7,049 nt of DNA from an uncultured Collinsella sp. (GCA_900546825.1 UREE01000080.1:1-7049), one strand, 5' to 3'. Positions 1 through 5,878 are shown, numbered from the stretch's first letter. Notes: generated by a model from the letters alone, not told the origin. Made by a program: numbers and translations.

Positions 1-1176
1 GACCTGCGTGGAATCGGCGGCGGGCTTGCCCATGAGGGCGGCGTCCTGGGCGGCGACACCCTCGGTCACGCCGGCGGCCTTGGCATCGCGTGCGAGTACG
101 GTGCGCGTATAGCTGATGGGCGCCCACAGGCTCTCGGGCCAGCACCAGCAGGTGACGTCGGAGACGCCATCGACTTCGGGCACCGGAACGCCCCAGTCGA
201 TGTTGCCGGTGATGCGGAAGGGCACGAGCGCCTTGCCGCTGCGGAAGCGCACGCCGCCGTTGGCGAGCACCGCGTGGGCGTCGTCGCGCTCTTTCCAGCT
301 GGGGAAGGTGACGGTAAAGCTGCTCTTGTTGCCCTCGGGCTCCAGCACGGTGTGCTCGGGGAGCTGGTCCTCGACGGCGTCGAAGGCCTCGCGGAACTTG
401 TTCTGGATGTAGAGCTGAGCCGGCAGCAGCCACTCCTCCATGGTCTTGGAGACCACGGAGCGAACCTGCGGGTTCTGGGCGAGCTTGGCGGTGTAGGTCT
501 TCATAAAGTCGAGGTAGGCCGGCAGGTCGAAGTAGAGGTTGTCGACCGGGCGCAGCTCGGGCACCTCGCCGGTGAGCTGGCTCTTGGGCGCGATGAGCTC
601 CTCGGGCTCAAACTGGTGGCCCAGATCGCACTCGTCGGCATAAGCCTTCTCGGACTTGCAGCCCTGGATGGGGCAGCGGCCGATGACCTGGCGGCCGTTG
701 AGGAACGTGCCGGCCTTGGCATCGTAGAACTGCAGCGTGGAGCGCTTGGAGATGGTGCCCTGCTCGTGCAGGCGCTCGATAATCTCGGCGGTCACCTCGT
801 TATGGATCCGGGCCGCCGGTTCAAGGCCCGAGCCGCCGTAGATGTCGCAGCTGATGTTGTAGTTGTTGAGGGTCGCGGCCTGGCGGGAGTGATTGGACTC
901 GACATACTCGCCGATGGACTTGTCGTAGCCCTCGTTCTCCTTGATCTTGCGGTAGCTCTCCATGATGGGCGAGCCGTAGCAGTCGGTGCCCGAGGTGAAG
1001 ATGACGTTCTCGCGGCCCAGACGGTCGCGCAGGAAGCGGGCGAAGAAGTCGGCCGGGACAAAGACGCCGCCGACGTGGCCAAAGTGCAGACCCTTGTTGC
1101 CGTAGGGCTCGCCGGCGGTAACGATGGCGCGGCGCGGCCAGCTGGGACGGTCGTTCATGGAGTATTTGGATGCCAT
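1..1176 (-). CDS. MetRS-like class I aminoacyl-tRNA synthetase, N-terminal part (runs off the window)
   Basis: The reading frame is open from an ATG at 1176 to the window edge (392 residues) and lacks its C-terminal half. AAGGAG at 1181-1186 lies 4 nt upstream of the ATG. The class I signature HFGH (residues 31-34) follows PYGNKGL. GTDCYGSPIM (63-72) matches the Rossmann-fold segment of methionyl-tRNA synthetases. A zinc-knuckle-like region (C168, C173, C183, H187) is followed by ELIAPKSQLTGEVPELR (193-209) and YFDLP (215-219), close to the MetRS connective-peptide domain, and by DWGVPVP (327-333) and APISY (352-356). Family knowledge: MetRS charges tRNA-Met in the cytoplasm. Oddities: the Leu and Trp that line the methionine pocket in E. 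coli MetRS align with E23 and S349, and about 70 extra residues (253-322) precede DWGVPVP. It may therefore be a paralogue with another role rather than the housekeeping enzyme. The family call is firm; methionine specificity is unsure. KMSKS and any anticodon-binding domain are not visible. Confidence 0.8.
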   Translation of the reverse strand, partial: MASKYSMNDRPSWPRRAIVTAGEPYGNKGLHFGHVGGVFVPADFFARFLRDRLGRENVIFTSGTDCYGSPIMESYRKIKENEGYDKSIGEYVESNHSRQAATLNNYNISCDIYGGSGLEPAARIHNEVTAEIIERLHEQGTISKRSTLQFYDAKAGTFLNGRQVIGRCPIQGCKSEKAYADECDLGHQFEPEELIAPKSQLTGEVPELRPVDNLYFDLPAYLDFMKTYTAKLAQNPQVRSVVSKTMEEWLLPAQLYIQNKFREAFDAVEDQLPEHTVLEPEGNKSSFTVTFPSWKERDDAHAVLANGGVRFRSGKALVPFRITGNIDWGVPVPEVDGVSDVTCWCWPESLWAPISYTRTVLARDAKAAGVTEGVAAQDAALMGKPAADSTQV

Positions 1177-1200
1177 GGGACTCCTTCGCATATGGTGAGA

Positions 1201-1229
1201 GCGCGGCCGGGCCCGGGGCTCGGCCGCGC
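1201..1229 (-). promoter_or_regulatory. GC-rich hairpin in the leader of the MetRS-like gene
   Basis: GCGCGGCCG (1201-1209) and CGGCCGCGC (1221-1229) are perfect 9-bp inverted arms. The stem continues inward with one G-T pair and three more G-C pairs, leaving a 3-nt loop. It lies 24 nt upstream of the ATG at 1176, before the ribosome site. There is no T-run on either side, so it does not look like an intrinsic terminator or attenuator. It could be an mRNA leader structure or a repressor palindrome; the sequence does not decide. Confidence 0.55.
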
Positions 1230-1257
1230 AGTGGTCAATTCGTGCATATCGTTCGAC

Positions 1258-1266
1258 ATTATCGCA
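1258..1266 (-). promoter_or_regulatory. Candidate extended -10 for the MetRS-like gene
   Basis: On the minus strand the sequence reads TGC followed directly by GATAAT, an extended -10 pattern. It would place the transcript start near 1250 and give a leader of about 75 nt that contains the GC-rich hairpin. No good -35 box is visible at 17 bp, as is common with extended -10 promoters. Confidence 0.4.
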
Positions 1267-1294
1267 CATGCGGACGGGTACGTGGCAGGGGCGC

Positions 1295-1305
1295 TATCCT
1301 AAGAT
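1295..1305 (+). promoter_or_regulatory. Candidate -10 for the zincin-like gene, possibly giving a leaderless mRNA
   Basis: TATCCT (1295-1300) and the overlapping TAAGAT (1300-1305) both resemble -10 boxes and lie directly before the ATG at 1309. No purine-rich ribosome site is present upstream of that ATG. Either box would start the transcript at or within a few bases of the start codon, which fits a leaderless message, a frequent arrangement in actinomycetes. No convincing -35 is seen. Confidence 0.3.
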
Positions 1306-1308
1306 GCT

Positions 1309-1878
1309 ATGAATGAGATTTCCAACATACATGCGTTTGAGGACGAGGATTTTCTGCACGCCTGCTTTGTGTGGGGGATGGCAGTGCTTGGCGCATTTGC
1401 CGTGTGCCTGGTGCCGGTGTTTATGCTGCTGGGCGGGCCTGCAGACTTGGATGCTGCTGACGCGGGCGGCTGGACGGCGGTCTTGGGCTGGATAGTCGGC
1501 TTGGCGGTCGTCTCTGCGGCGTCGTTTGGTGTCCATGAGCTGGTGCATGCGGTGTTCTTTAAGCTGTTTGCGCCCGCCGGTGCTCGGGTTACCTTTGGGG
1601 CAAATCTCGAGACGTGCATGATTTACGCCTGCGCCGAGGGCGTTGTGTATTCGCGCCGGCGGTACATGGCCATTTGCCTGGCGCCCACGGTGATCCTGAC
1701 GGCTGTGCTTGCCTTGGGGTTTGCGTTTTTTGGCTATCCGCTGCTGTGCTACCTGGCGGCCGGCTTGCATTTGTCGGGCTGTGTGGGCGACTGGTATTAC
1801 GTGCGGACCATTTTGCGCGACCGCCGCATTGTCGCCTGCGAGGACACGTCCTTTGGTGTTCGCTTTTTCGCAAGGTAG
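1309..1878 (+). CDS. Small membrane HExxH protein, DUF3267-type putative zincin peptidase
   Basis: A 189-residue membrane protein. Hydrophobic stretches lie at about residues 18-42, 57-75, 120-141 and 143-158. HELVH (76-80) at the end of the second segment is an HExxH zinc-metalloprotease motif. GDWYY with D161, after H154, could give the third metal ligand. This arrangement, in which HExxH sits in a membrane helix and an Asp lies in a later one, matches the DUF3267 putative zincin family. If active, it would be an intramembrane or membrane-surface metalloprotease; members are mostly uncharacterised and no substrate can be named. The start has no ribosome site, and a -10-like box sits just upstream. 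queH begins 30 bp downstream on the same strand, so the two may be cotranscribed, but nothing links this protein to queuosine synthesis. A non-proteolytic membrane protein with a chance HExxH is less likely. Confidence 0.75.
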   Translation: MNEISNIHAFEDEDFLHACFVWGMAVLGAFAVCLVPVFMLLGGPADLDAADAGGWTAVLGWIVGLAVVSAASFGVHELVHAVFFKLFAPAGARVTFGANLETCMIYACAEGVVYSRRRYMAICLAPTVILTAVLALGFAFFGYPLLCYLAAGLHLSGCVGDWYYVRTILRDRRIVACEDTSFGVRFFAR

Positions 1879-1908
1879 TCTTTTTGGAATGATTTTTCTG
1901 GGACGGGG

Positions 1909-2490
1909 ATGTTGATGAAGCCGTTGCTGCTGCATGCTTGCTGCGCGCCGTGCTCGCTGGAGCCGGTTCGCCTGCTGCGCGAGGAAGGGTTTGAGCCCAC
2001 GATTTGCTGGACCAACCCCAATATTCAACCGCGCGATGAATGGCAGCGTCGTTTGGACGAGCTGCGCCGGTGGTGTGCCGATGGCGACATCGAGCTCATC
2101 GAGGCAGGGGAGGACCGCGATCGCTGGGAGACCGGCGTGGCACCGCTGGGTGCCGATCGGCCCCGTCGCTGTCGCGCGTGCTATGCCTTGCGCTTGGCCG
2201 AGGCGTGCCGCGTGGCCCTGGAGCGCGGGTTCGAATATGTGGGTACGACGCTCGCCGTCTCGCCGTATCAGCTGTTCGAAACCTGTAATGACGTGCTTGA
2301 GCGCTTGGCGGCGGCACATGGGCTCGCCCCGGTCATTCGCGATTTTCGCCCGTATTACCCCGAGGCCACGCGTCGTTCGCGCGAGCTGGACATGTATCGG
2401 CAGAACTACTGTGGCTGCCGCTTTTCGGCCGTCGAGGCGGCCATGGACCGCGCCCGCATCCGCGACGAGCGCAAAGCTGCCAAAAAGTAG
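1909..2490 (+). CDS. queH: Epoxyqueuosine reductase QueH
   Basis: QueH reduces epoxyqueuosine to queuosine in the tRNA anticodon wobble position, the last step of the pathway. It is an iron-sulfur enzyme unrelated to the cobalamin-dependent QueG. Visible family features of this 193-residue protein are the N-terminal LLLHACCAPCS (6-16, with C11, C12 and C15), TNPNIQP (35-41), RCRACYALRL (87-96, C88 and C91), TTLAVSPYQ (113-121), RSRELDMYRQNYCGC (156-170, C168 and C170) and a short basic tail. The clustered cysteines are the expected metal or Fe-S ligands. The length is usual for the family. The start is ambiguous: ATG at 1909 overlaps a weak GGACGGGG ribosome site, while ATG at 1915 (giving MKPLLLHACC) has better spacing and would shorten the protein by two residues. 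queA, the preceding enzyme in the pathway, begins 64 bp downstream. Confidence 0.93.
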   Translation: MLMKPLLLHACCAPCSLEPVRLLREEGFEPTICWTNPNIQPRDEWQRRLDELRRWCADGDIELIEAGEDRDRWETGVAPLGADRPRRCRACYALRLAEACRVALERGFEYVGTTLAVSPYQLFETCNDVLERLAAAHGLAPVIRDFRPYYPEATRRSRELDMYRQNYCGCRFSAVEAAMDRARIRDERKAAKK

Positions 2491-2509
2491 TTCATTTGGG
2501 ACGTCAGCC

Positions 2510-2518
2510 TGCTAGGAT
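2510..2518 (+). promoter_or_regulatory. Candidate extended -10 upstream of queA
   Basis: TGC followed directly by TAGGAT, with a weak TTCATT 16 bp upstream, lies between queH and queA. It would start a transcript near 2525 and give a leader of about 30 nt containing the queA ribosome site. If real, queA can be expressed apart from queH. Read-through from queH is also possible because no terminator lies between them. Confidence 0.4.
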
Positions 2519-2540
2519 GTAGAGCGGACTTTAGCTATAT

Positions 2541-2546
2541 AAGGAG
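2541..2546 (+). promoter_or_regulatory. Ribosome site deciding the GTG start of queA
   Basis: AAGGAG lies 8 nt before the GTG at 2555 but 14 nt before the in-frame ATG at 2561. The spacing favours GTG. The two starts differ by only two residues. Confidence 0.7.
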
Positions 2547-2554
2547 AATCCGAC

Positions 2555-3772
2555 GTGTCTATGCGTACCGATGATTTTGACTATAACCTGCCCGAAGAGC
2601 TCATCGCCCAGGCGCCTGCCGAGCCGCGCGACTCCTGCCGCCTGCTGGTGGTGGATCGCAAGGGCTCCGAGGCAGGAACGCCACTGGAGCATGGCGGCAG
2701 CGTCGAGCACCGCATCTTCCGCGACATCATCGACTATATCGAGCCGGGCGATGTGCTCGTCATCAACAAGACACGCGTGATGCCGGCCCGCCTGATCGGT
2801 CGCAAGTCGGGCTCGGGTGGCGTGGTCGAGACGTTGCTGCTCAAGCGCCGCGAGGATGTTGACCCGCTGGGCCATGTTTGGGAGTGCCTGGTCAAGCCGG
2901 GCAAGCGTCTGAAGCCCGGTGCTCAGATTGAGTATCGCGCCGGTGGCGCCCATGCGCCCGAGGGGGCTCCCGTGGTGCTGACGGCCGAGGTCATCGACTT
3001 TGTCACCGATAGCCGTGGTGGCCGTCTGGTGCGCTTTGAGCCGGCCGGTTGCAATGCCGCCGGCGACCCACGCACGCTCGACGAGGCCATCCATGCTGCC
3101 GGCCACGTGCCGCTGCCGCCCTACATTACCGATTACGAGGGCGACCCCGAGAAGTACCAGACCGTCTACGCCATGAAGGAAGAGCACTCGGCTGCCGCTC
3201 CCACGGCGGGTCTGCACTTTACGCCCGAGCTTATGGCTGCCATCGAGGCCAAGGGTGCCAAGTTTGCCGCCGTCGAACTCGAGGTGGGCATCGATACCTT
3301 CCGTCTGGTGGAGGAGGACGATCCCACGCAGCATGTGATGCACACCGAGCGCTACCACGTGTCGCAGGAGGTTGTCGACGCCGTGCATAAGGCGAAGGCC
3401 GAGGGCCATCGTGTGATTGCTGTCGGTACCACGGCGGTGCGCTCGCTCGAGAGCGCGTTTGACGCCGATGCTCCGGTGTCCGATCCGGCTGTGACGGCGC
3501 GCTATTTTGAGGGCCGCGAGGACGGGGCCGATACGCTCGGCCGCGGCGACATCGTGGCGCGCGAGAACGCTACGACGCAGCTCTACCTCATGCCCGGCTC
3601 GACCTATCACGTGGTCGACGCGCTGATCACGAACTTCCACGTGCCGCGCTCCACGCTCATGATGCTCGTAAGCGCGCTTGCCACCCGCGACCAGATCATG
3701 GATGCCTACGCCGCTGCTATCGAAGAGCGCTACCGCTTCTTCAGCTTTGGCGACGCGATGCTCATTTTGTAG
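2555..3772 (+). CDS. queA: S-adenosylmethionine:tRNA ribosyltransferase-isomerase QueA
   Basis: QueA transfers and isomerises the ribosyl part of S-adenosylmethionine onto 7-aminomethyl-7-deazaguanine in tRNA, forming epoxyqueuosine, the substrate of the QueH encoded just upstream. Family blocks are present in order: LIAQAPAEPRDSCRLLVV (16-33), VINKTRVMPARL (69-80), GHVPLPPYI (183-191), SAAAPTAGLHFT (212-223), VELEVGIDTFRLV (240-252), MHTERYHV (262-269), VGTTAVRSLE (290-299), NFHVPRSTLMMLVSA (360-374) and YRFFSFGDAMLI (393-404). At 405 residues it is longer than the usual 340-350. The extra length is near residues 36-50 (Gly-rich), 128-140, and mainly 303-340, an acidic stretch between the VGTTAVRSLE and TQLYLMPG blocks. 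No core block is lost, so it should be active. A repeat-element hairpin begins on the last base of the stop codon. Confidence 0.97.
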   Translation: MSMRTDDFDYNLPEELIAQAPAEPRDSCRLLVVDRKGSEAGTPLEHGGSVEHRIFRDIIDYIEPGDVLVINKTRVMPARLIGRKSGSGGVVETLLLKRREDVDPLGHVWECLVKPGKRLKPGAQIEYRAGGAHAPEGAPVVLTAEVIDFVTDSRGGRLVRFEPAGCNAAGDPRTLDEAIHAAGHVPLPPYITDYEGDPEKYQTVYAMKEEHSAAAPTAGLHFTPELMAAIEAKGAKFAAVELEVGIDTFRLVEEDDPTQHVMHTERYHVSQEVVDAVHKAKAEGHRVIAVGTTAVRSLESAFDADAPVSDPAVTARYFEGREDGADTLGRGDIVARENATTQLYLMPGSTYHVVDALITNFHVPRSTLMMLVSALATRDQIMDAYAAAIEERYRFFSFGDAMLIL

Positions 3773-3843
3773 GTTACGGCGTTTTACAAACGCCGTAACC
3801 GGCCGACGCTGCAAACCCCCCTAAGCGGCAATCTGACGTTCAA
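3772..3843 (+). repeat. Intergenic repeat element, copy A: hairpin plus conserved tail
   Basis: GGTTACGGCGTTT (3772-3784) and AAACGCCGTAACC (3788-3800) form a perfect 13-bp stem with loop TAC. The first base is the G of the queA stop codon. The tail contains GACGCTGCAAACCC, AGCGGCAATCTG and TTCAA, in the same order and spacing as in the copy at 6976-7049, with no indels. Inner arm bases differ between the copies but remain paired. No T-run follows, so it is not a textbook terminator, although it may end or protect the queA transcript. An interspersed, structure-selected repeat family is the best description. Confidence 0.8.
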
Positions 3844-3913
3844 TCGTCGGGCATGACCAGAAGGTCAATGCCCCCCCTCTTTCACGTCACCTTGCTCGCT
3901 TAGGGGCGTTTTC
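3811..3913 (+). other. Rod-like imperfect inverted repeat, candidate structured RNA after queA
   Basis: Nested complementary segments can fold into one rod. CCCCTAAGCG (3818-3827) pairs with CGCTTAGGGG (3897-3906). GCAA (3828-3831) pairs with TTGC (3892-3895) after a bulged T. TGACGT (3834-3839) pairs with ACGTCA (3884-3889). The apical hairpin has GGGCAT and GACC (3849-3858) pairing with GGTC and ATGCCC (3863-3873) around an AGAA loop with one bulged A. The outer end continues with AAAC against GTTT (3813-3816 with 3908-3911). The 5' arm belongs to the conserved tail of the repeat. It could be a 3' UTR structure, a small RNA, or a folded mobile repeat; no promoter of its own is evident. Confidence 0.5.
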
Positions 3914-3934
3914 GCTGACTTTGCCAAAGCATCG

Positions 3935-3973
3935 GCAGGTACTCATTGGGGACGTACTTAAATGAGTGCCTGC
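3935..3973. repeat. Palindrome 1 with a GGGGACGT core
   Basis: GCAGGTACTCATT (3935-3947) pairs with AATGAGTGCCTGC (3961-3973): 13 positions with one G-T pair, around a 13-nt loop that begins GGGGACGTACTT. It is the first of three adjacent palindromes between the convergent genes. Confidence 0.75.
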
Positions 3974-3975
3974 AG

Positions 3976-4048
3976 AATGAGAGTGGATAATCTCCCGTTT
4001 TTGGCCTGCTTGGGGGCTCAAAGTGGGAGATTATCCACTCTCGTCATT
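3976..4048. repeat. Palindrome 2: 18-bp perfect arms
   Basis: GAGAGTGGATAATCTCCC (3979-3996) and GGGAGATTATCCACTCTC (4025-4042) are perfect inverted repeats 28 nt apart. Outside them AATGA (3976-3980) can alternatively pair with TCATT (4044-4048), leaving a 3-nt bulge. The spacer allows extra pairing near both arm ends (TTT with AAA, GCC with GGC). It holds no coding potential and looks like a miniature palindromic repeat. It may also end transcription from both sides. Confidence 0.75.
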
Positions 4049-4052
4049 GGGC

Positions 4053-4108
4053 TAGTCGTTGGGGACGTTCTTGTTTGACTAGTCGTTTAAGAACGTCCCC
4101 AATGACTA
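4053..4108. repeat. Palindrome 3: 20-bp arms overlapping a stop codon
   Basis: TAGTCGTTGGGGACGTTCTT (4053-4072) pairs with AAGAACGTCCCCAATGACTA (4089-4108): 20 positions with a single G-T pair. The 16-nt loop contains the self-complementary GACTAGTC. TAGTCGTT is also directly repeated at 4053 and 4080. The last three bases (4106-4108) are the TAG stop of the minus-strand coiled-coil gene. CATTGGGGACGTTCTT on the minus strand differs by one base from the core of palindrome 1. Confidence 0.75.
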
Positions 4109-5878
4109 CTTGCTTGCGAACAGCCAGACTAGGATGATCACCAGGATTGCGGCGACGATGCAGACGATGGCGCCGGTGAATTTGACGCGTGAGTCACGGG
4201 TGCGCTCGCGCACGTCGTCCTCGGCGGCTTCGAGCTGAGCCACTTCGTGCTCGGTTTCGGCGTGTTCGGCCTTATCGCGGGCCAGGGACCCCGCGAGCGA
4301 CTCGGTAATCTCGGGATGGTCGTGCACCTCGGTCGCCTGCTCGATGATCGATTGGGCATGCGCGATGTTTGCCCGGGCATTGGCGATAGCCTGCTCTTGC
4401 TCTCGCCGTGCCTTGTCCTCGGCGGCGATCTTCTCGCGCAGTTCACGCTGGCGTGTAGCGGCGGCGGCTTTTGCGGTTTGCAGCTCGTCGCGCGCGGCAT
4501 CGGCCTCGGCTGTCACGGCCTGATGGGCGCGTTTGGCGTCGGCGATGGGGGCCTGCGCCTGCTCGACGGCGAGTTCGGCGGCTGCGAGTGAGTGCTCAAG
4601 ATCGGCGGTGATGTGCGGGACATCTTCTTCGGCCTTGCGCAGGGCATCGGCCGTGTCGGAGATCTGCATCGAAAGCTCGCTGGTACGCACCGTGTAATTG
4701 GCGGGATTTGCCGAAGGGTTGCGCTGCAGCTCGGCATACTCGCGACGCAGCGTTTCGAGTTGAGCACGCGTGGCGTCAACGGTTTGCTGCGCGGCGGCAA
4801 CGCCGGTATCGCGCTCGGCCTGCACCTTTTCGCGGATGCGCTTGGAATCCTCGAGACGCCGAACCAGTCGATTGCCGGTCTCGCGCGAGTTGGCTTCGCG
4901 CGCCTCCACGGCGTCGAGCGCTGCTTTGAGACGTCGCTCGGCGGCGTCGTCCTCTTCTTTCATTTGCTCGAACTGCGCCTTGAGCTCCGCTGTCTTAGCA
5001 GCATGGGCATCGCGGCTGATTTCTGCTGCCGCCGCGGCCTTTTGGGCCGAGTCGATTGCCTGGCGCTGCTCGGCGACGATTTGGTCGTAGCGGCCTGCGA
5101 TATCCTGGCGTGTCTCGAGTTCCTCGCCTTGGTCGGCGATGCGCTGATCAAGTTCGGCCAGGTGAGCGCGGGCGTCCGCGAGCGCCTTCTTTGCGGCATT
5201 CATCTCTCGCATGGCCGAGGCGCCCTGGGCGATAAAAGTGCCCACGGCGTTGGCGGTGTTTGAGACGGCGGTCCCCAGATCGCGGCTGGCTGCAGGGGCG
5301 TGCGGGGCGGTCGGGAGATCGGCCTCGGCCGTGCTCGCATCGGGCGCCTGCGGCGTGGCGAGGTTGCCGGTGCCGCCCTCGATCACGGAAAAGCCGGCAG
5401 CGTGTGGGTCAACCGCATCGGTGCCAATTGTGGGGTGCTCGAGCTGCAGGAACGAGGGCATGGTGCTGCCTTGATCGGCAACGGGGGTCTCGCCGGGCAC
5501 GAAGGTCGAGGCGGCCTCGGCGGCTTCCTCTTCCTCGGCGTCCACGTCGGCGTCGGCCACGGCGTCTTTCATCGCTTTGACGGCATCCATCATGGAGTCC
5601 ATGACGGCGTCGAGCTCTTCTTCCGAAGACACCTCGATGGGGCCCGCTACCTGTACCGCGGGCTTCGCATCGGGCTCGGTGCCACCTGGTTCCGACTGCT
5701 CGTCTTCGCCTTGCTCGACAGTACTATCTGCGTCTGTGACCTCATCTGCGGTGGCGTGCGTATCTTCCGCCGATGCATCGGCGGGCGCGTCGGCGCAGGT
5801 AGGAGTATCGCAGTCGTCGATAGCGCCTGCGGAATGATCAATATGCTGCTGAGTCTGGGGGTCCAGCTCGTCTGTCAT
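4106..5878 (-). CDS. Acidic coiled-coil protein with C-terminal membrane anchor, function unknown
   Basis: I do not recognise this 590-residue protein. Residues 1 to about 185 are Asp, Glu, Ala, Thr and Pro rich and probably disordered. About 222-560 is Ala, Glu, Gln, Arg and Lys rich with strong heptad character, broken near 387-395 by NPSANPANY and near 519-524 by HDHPEI. Residues 567-587 are a single hydrophobic segment, followed by only a few residues (ASK-type end). No signal peptide is seen, so the topology is that of a tail-anchored protein with the coil in the cytoplasm. No catalytic motif is visible. A structural, tethering or cell-envelope role is only a guess. ATG at 5878 was chosen because GAGGAG (5888-5893) lies 9 nt upstream; ATG at 5884 (two residues longer, MPM start) is only 3 nt away. 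A TTG extension to 5989 has no ribosome site. The gene stands alone, convergent with queA and divergent from the dehydrogenase. Confidence 0.8.
   Translation of the reverse strand: MTDELDPQTQQHIDHSAGAIDDCDTPTCADAPADASAEDTHATADEVTDADSTVEQGEDEQSEPGGTEPDAKPAVQVAGPIEVSSEEELDAVMDSMMDAVKAMKDAVADADVDAEEEEAAEAASTFVPGETPVADQGSTMPSFLQLEHPTIGTDAVDPHAAGFSVIEGGTGNLATPQAPDASTAEADLPTAPHAPAASRDLGTAVSNTANAVGTFIAQGASAMREMNAAKKALADARAHLAELDQRIADQGEELETRQDIAGRYDQIVAEQRQAIDSAQKAAAAAEISRDAHAAKTAELKAQFEQMKEEDDAAERRLKAALDAVEAREANSRETGNRLVRRLEDSKRIREKVQAERDTGVAAAQQTVDATRAQLETLRREYAELQRNPSANPANYTVRTSELSMQISDTADALRKAEEDVPHITADLEHSLAAAELAVEQAQAPIADAKRAHQAVTAEADAARDELQTAKAAAATRQRELREKIAAEDKARREQEQAIANARANIAHAQSIIEQATEVHDHPEITESLAGSLARDKAEHAETEHEVAQLEAAEDDVRERTRDSRVKFTGAIVCIVAAILVIILVWLFASK

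Noticed and set aside
274..1302. Plus-strand open frame of 342 codons
   Set aside because: It is antisense to the MetRS-like gene, whose translation carries clear family motifs. The frame is open only because of the strong GC3 bias of the real gene, and its product has no recognisable motifs.
1177..1308. T-box riboswitch before the synthetase-like gene
   Set aside because: The 132-bp gap is too short, and no T-box consensus or antiterminator/terminator pair is visible.
1294..2319. Minus-strand open frame of 341 codons across the zincin-like gene and queH
   Set aside because: It is an antisense shadow spanning two well-supported genes and their gap; the product shows no family features.
3772..3800. 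Standard Rho-independent terminator of queA
   Set aside because: The stem is perfect, but no T-run follows on either strand, and the same stem plus a conserved tail recurs at another gene. A repeat element is the better call, though it may still affect termination.
2531..3814. Minus-strand open frame of 427 codons
   Set aside because: It is antisense to queA, whose conserved blocks fill the whole length. The frame also runs through the repeat hairpin.
3935..4108. CRISPR array
   Set aside because: The three palindromes differ in length and arm sequence, with no regular repeat-spacer pattern.
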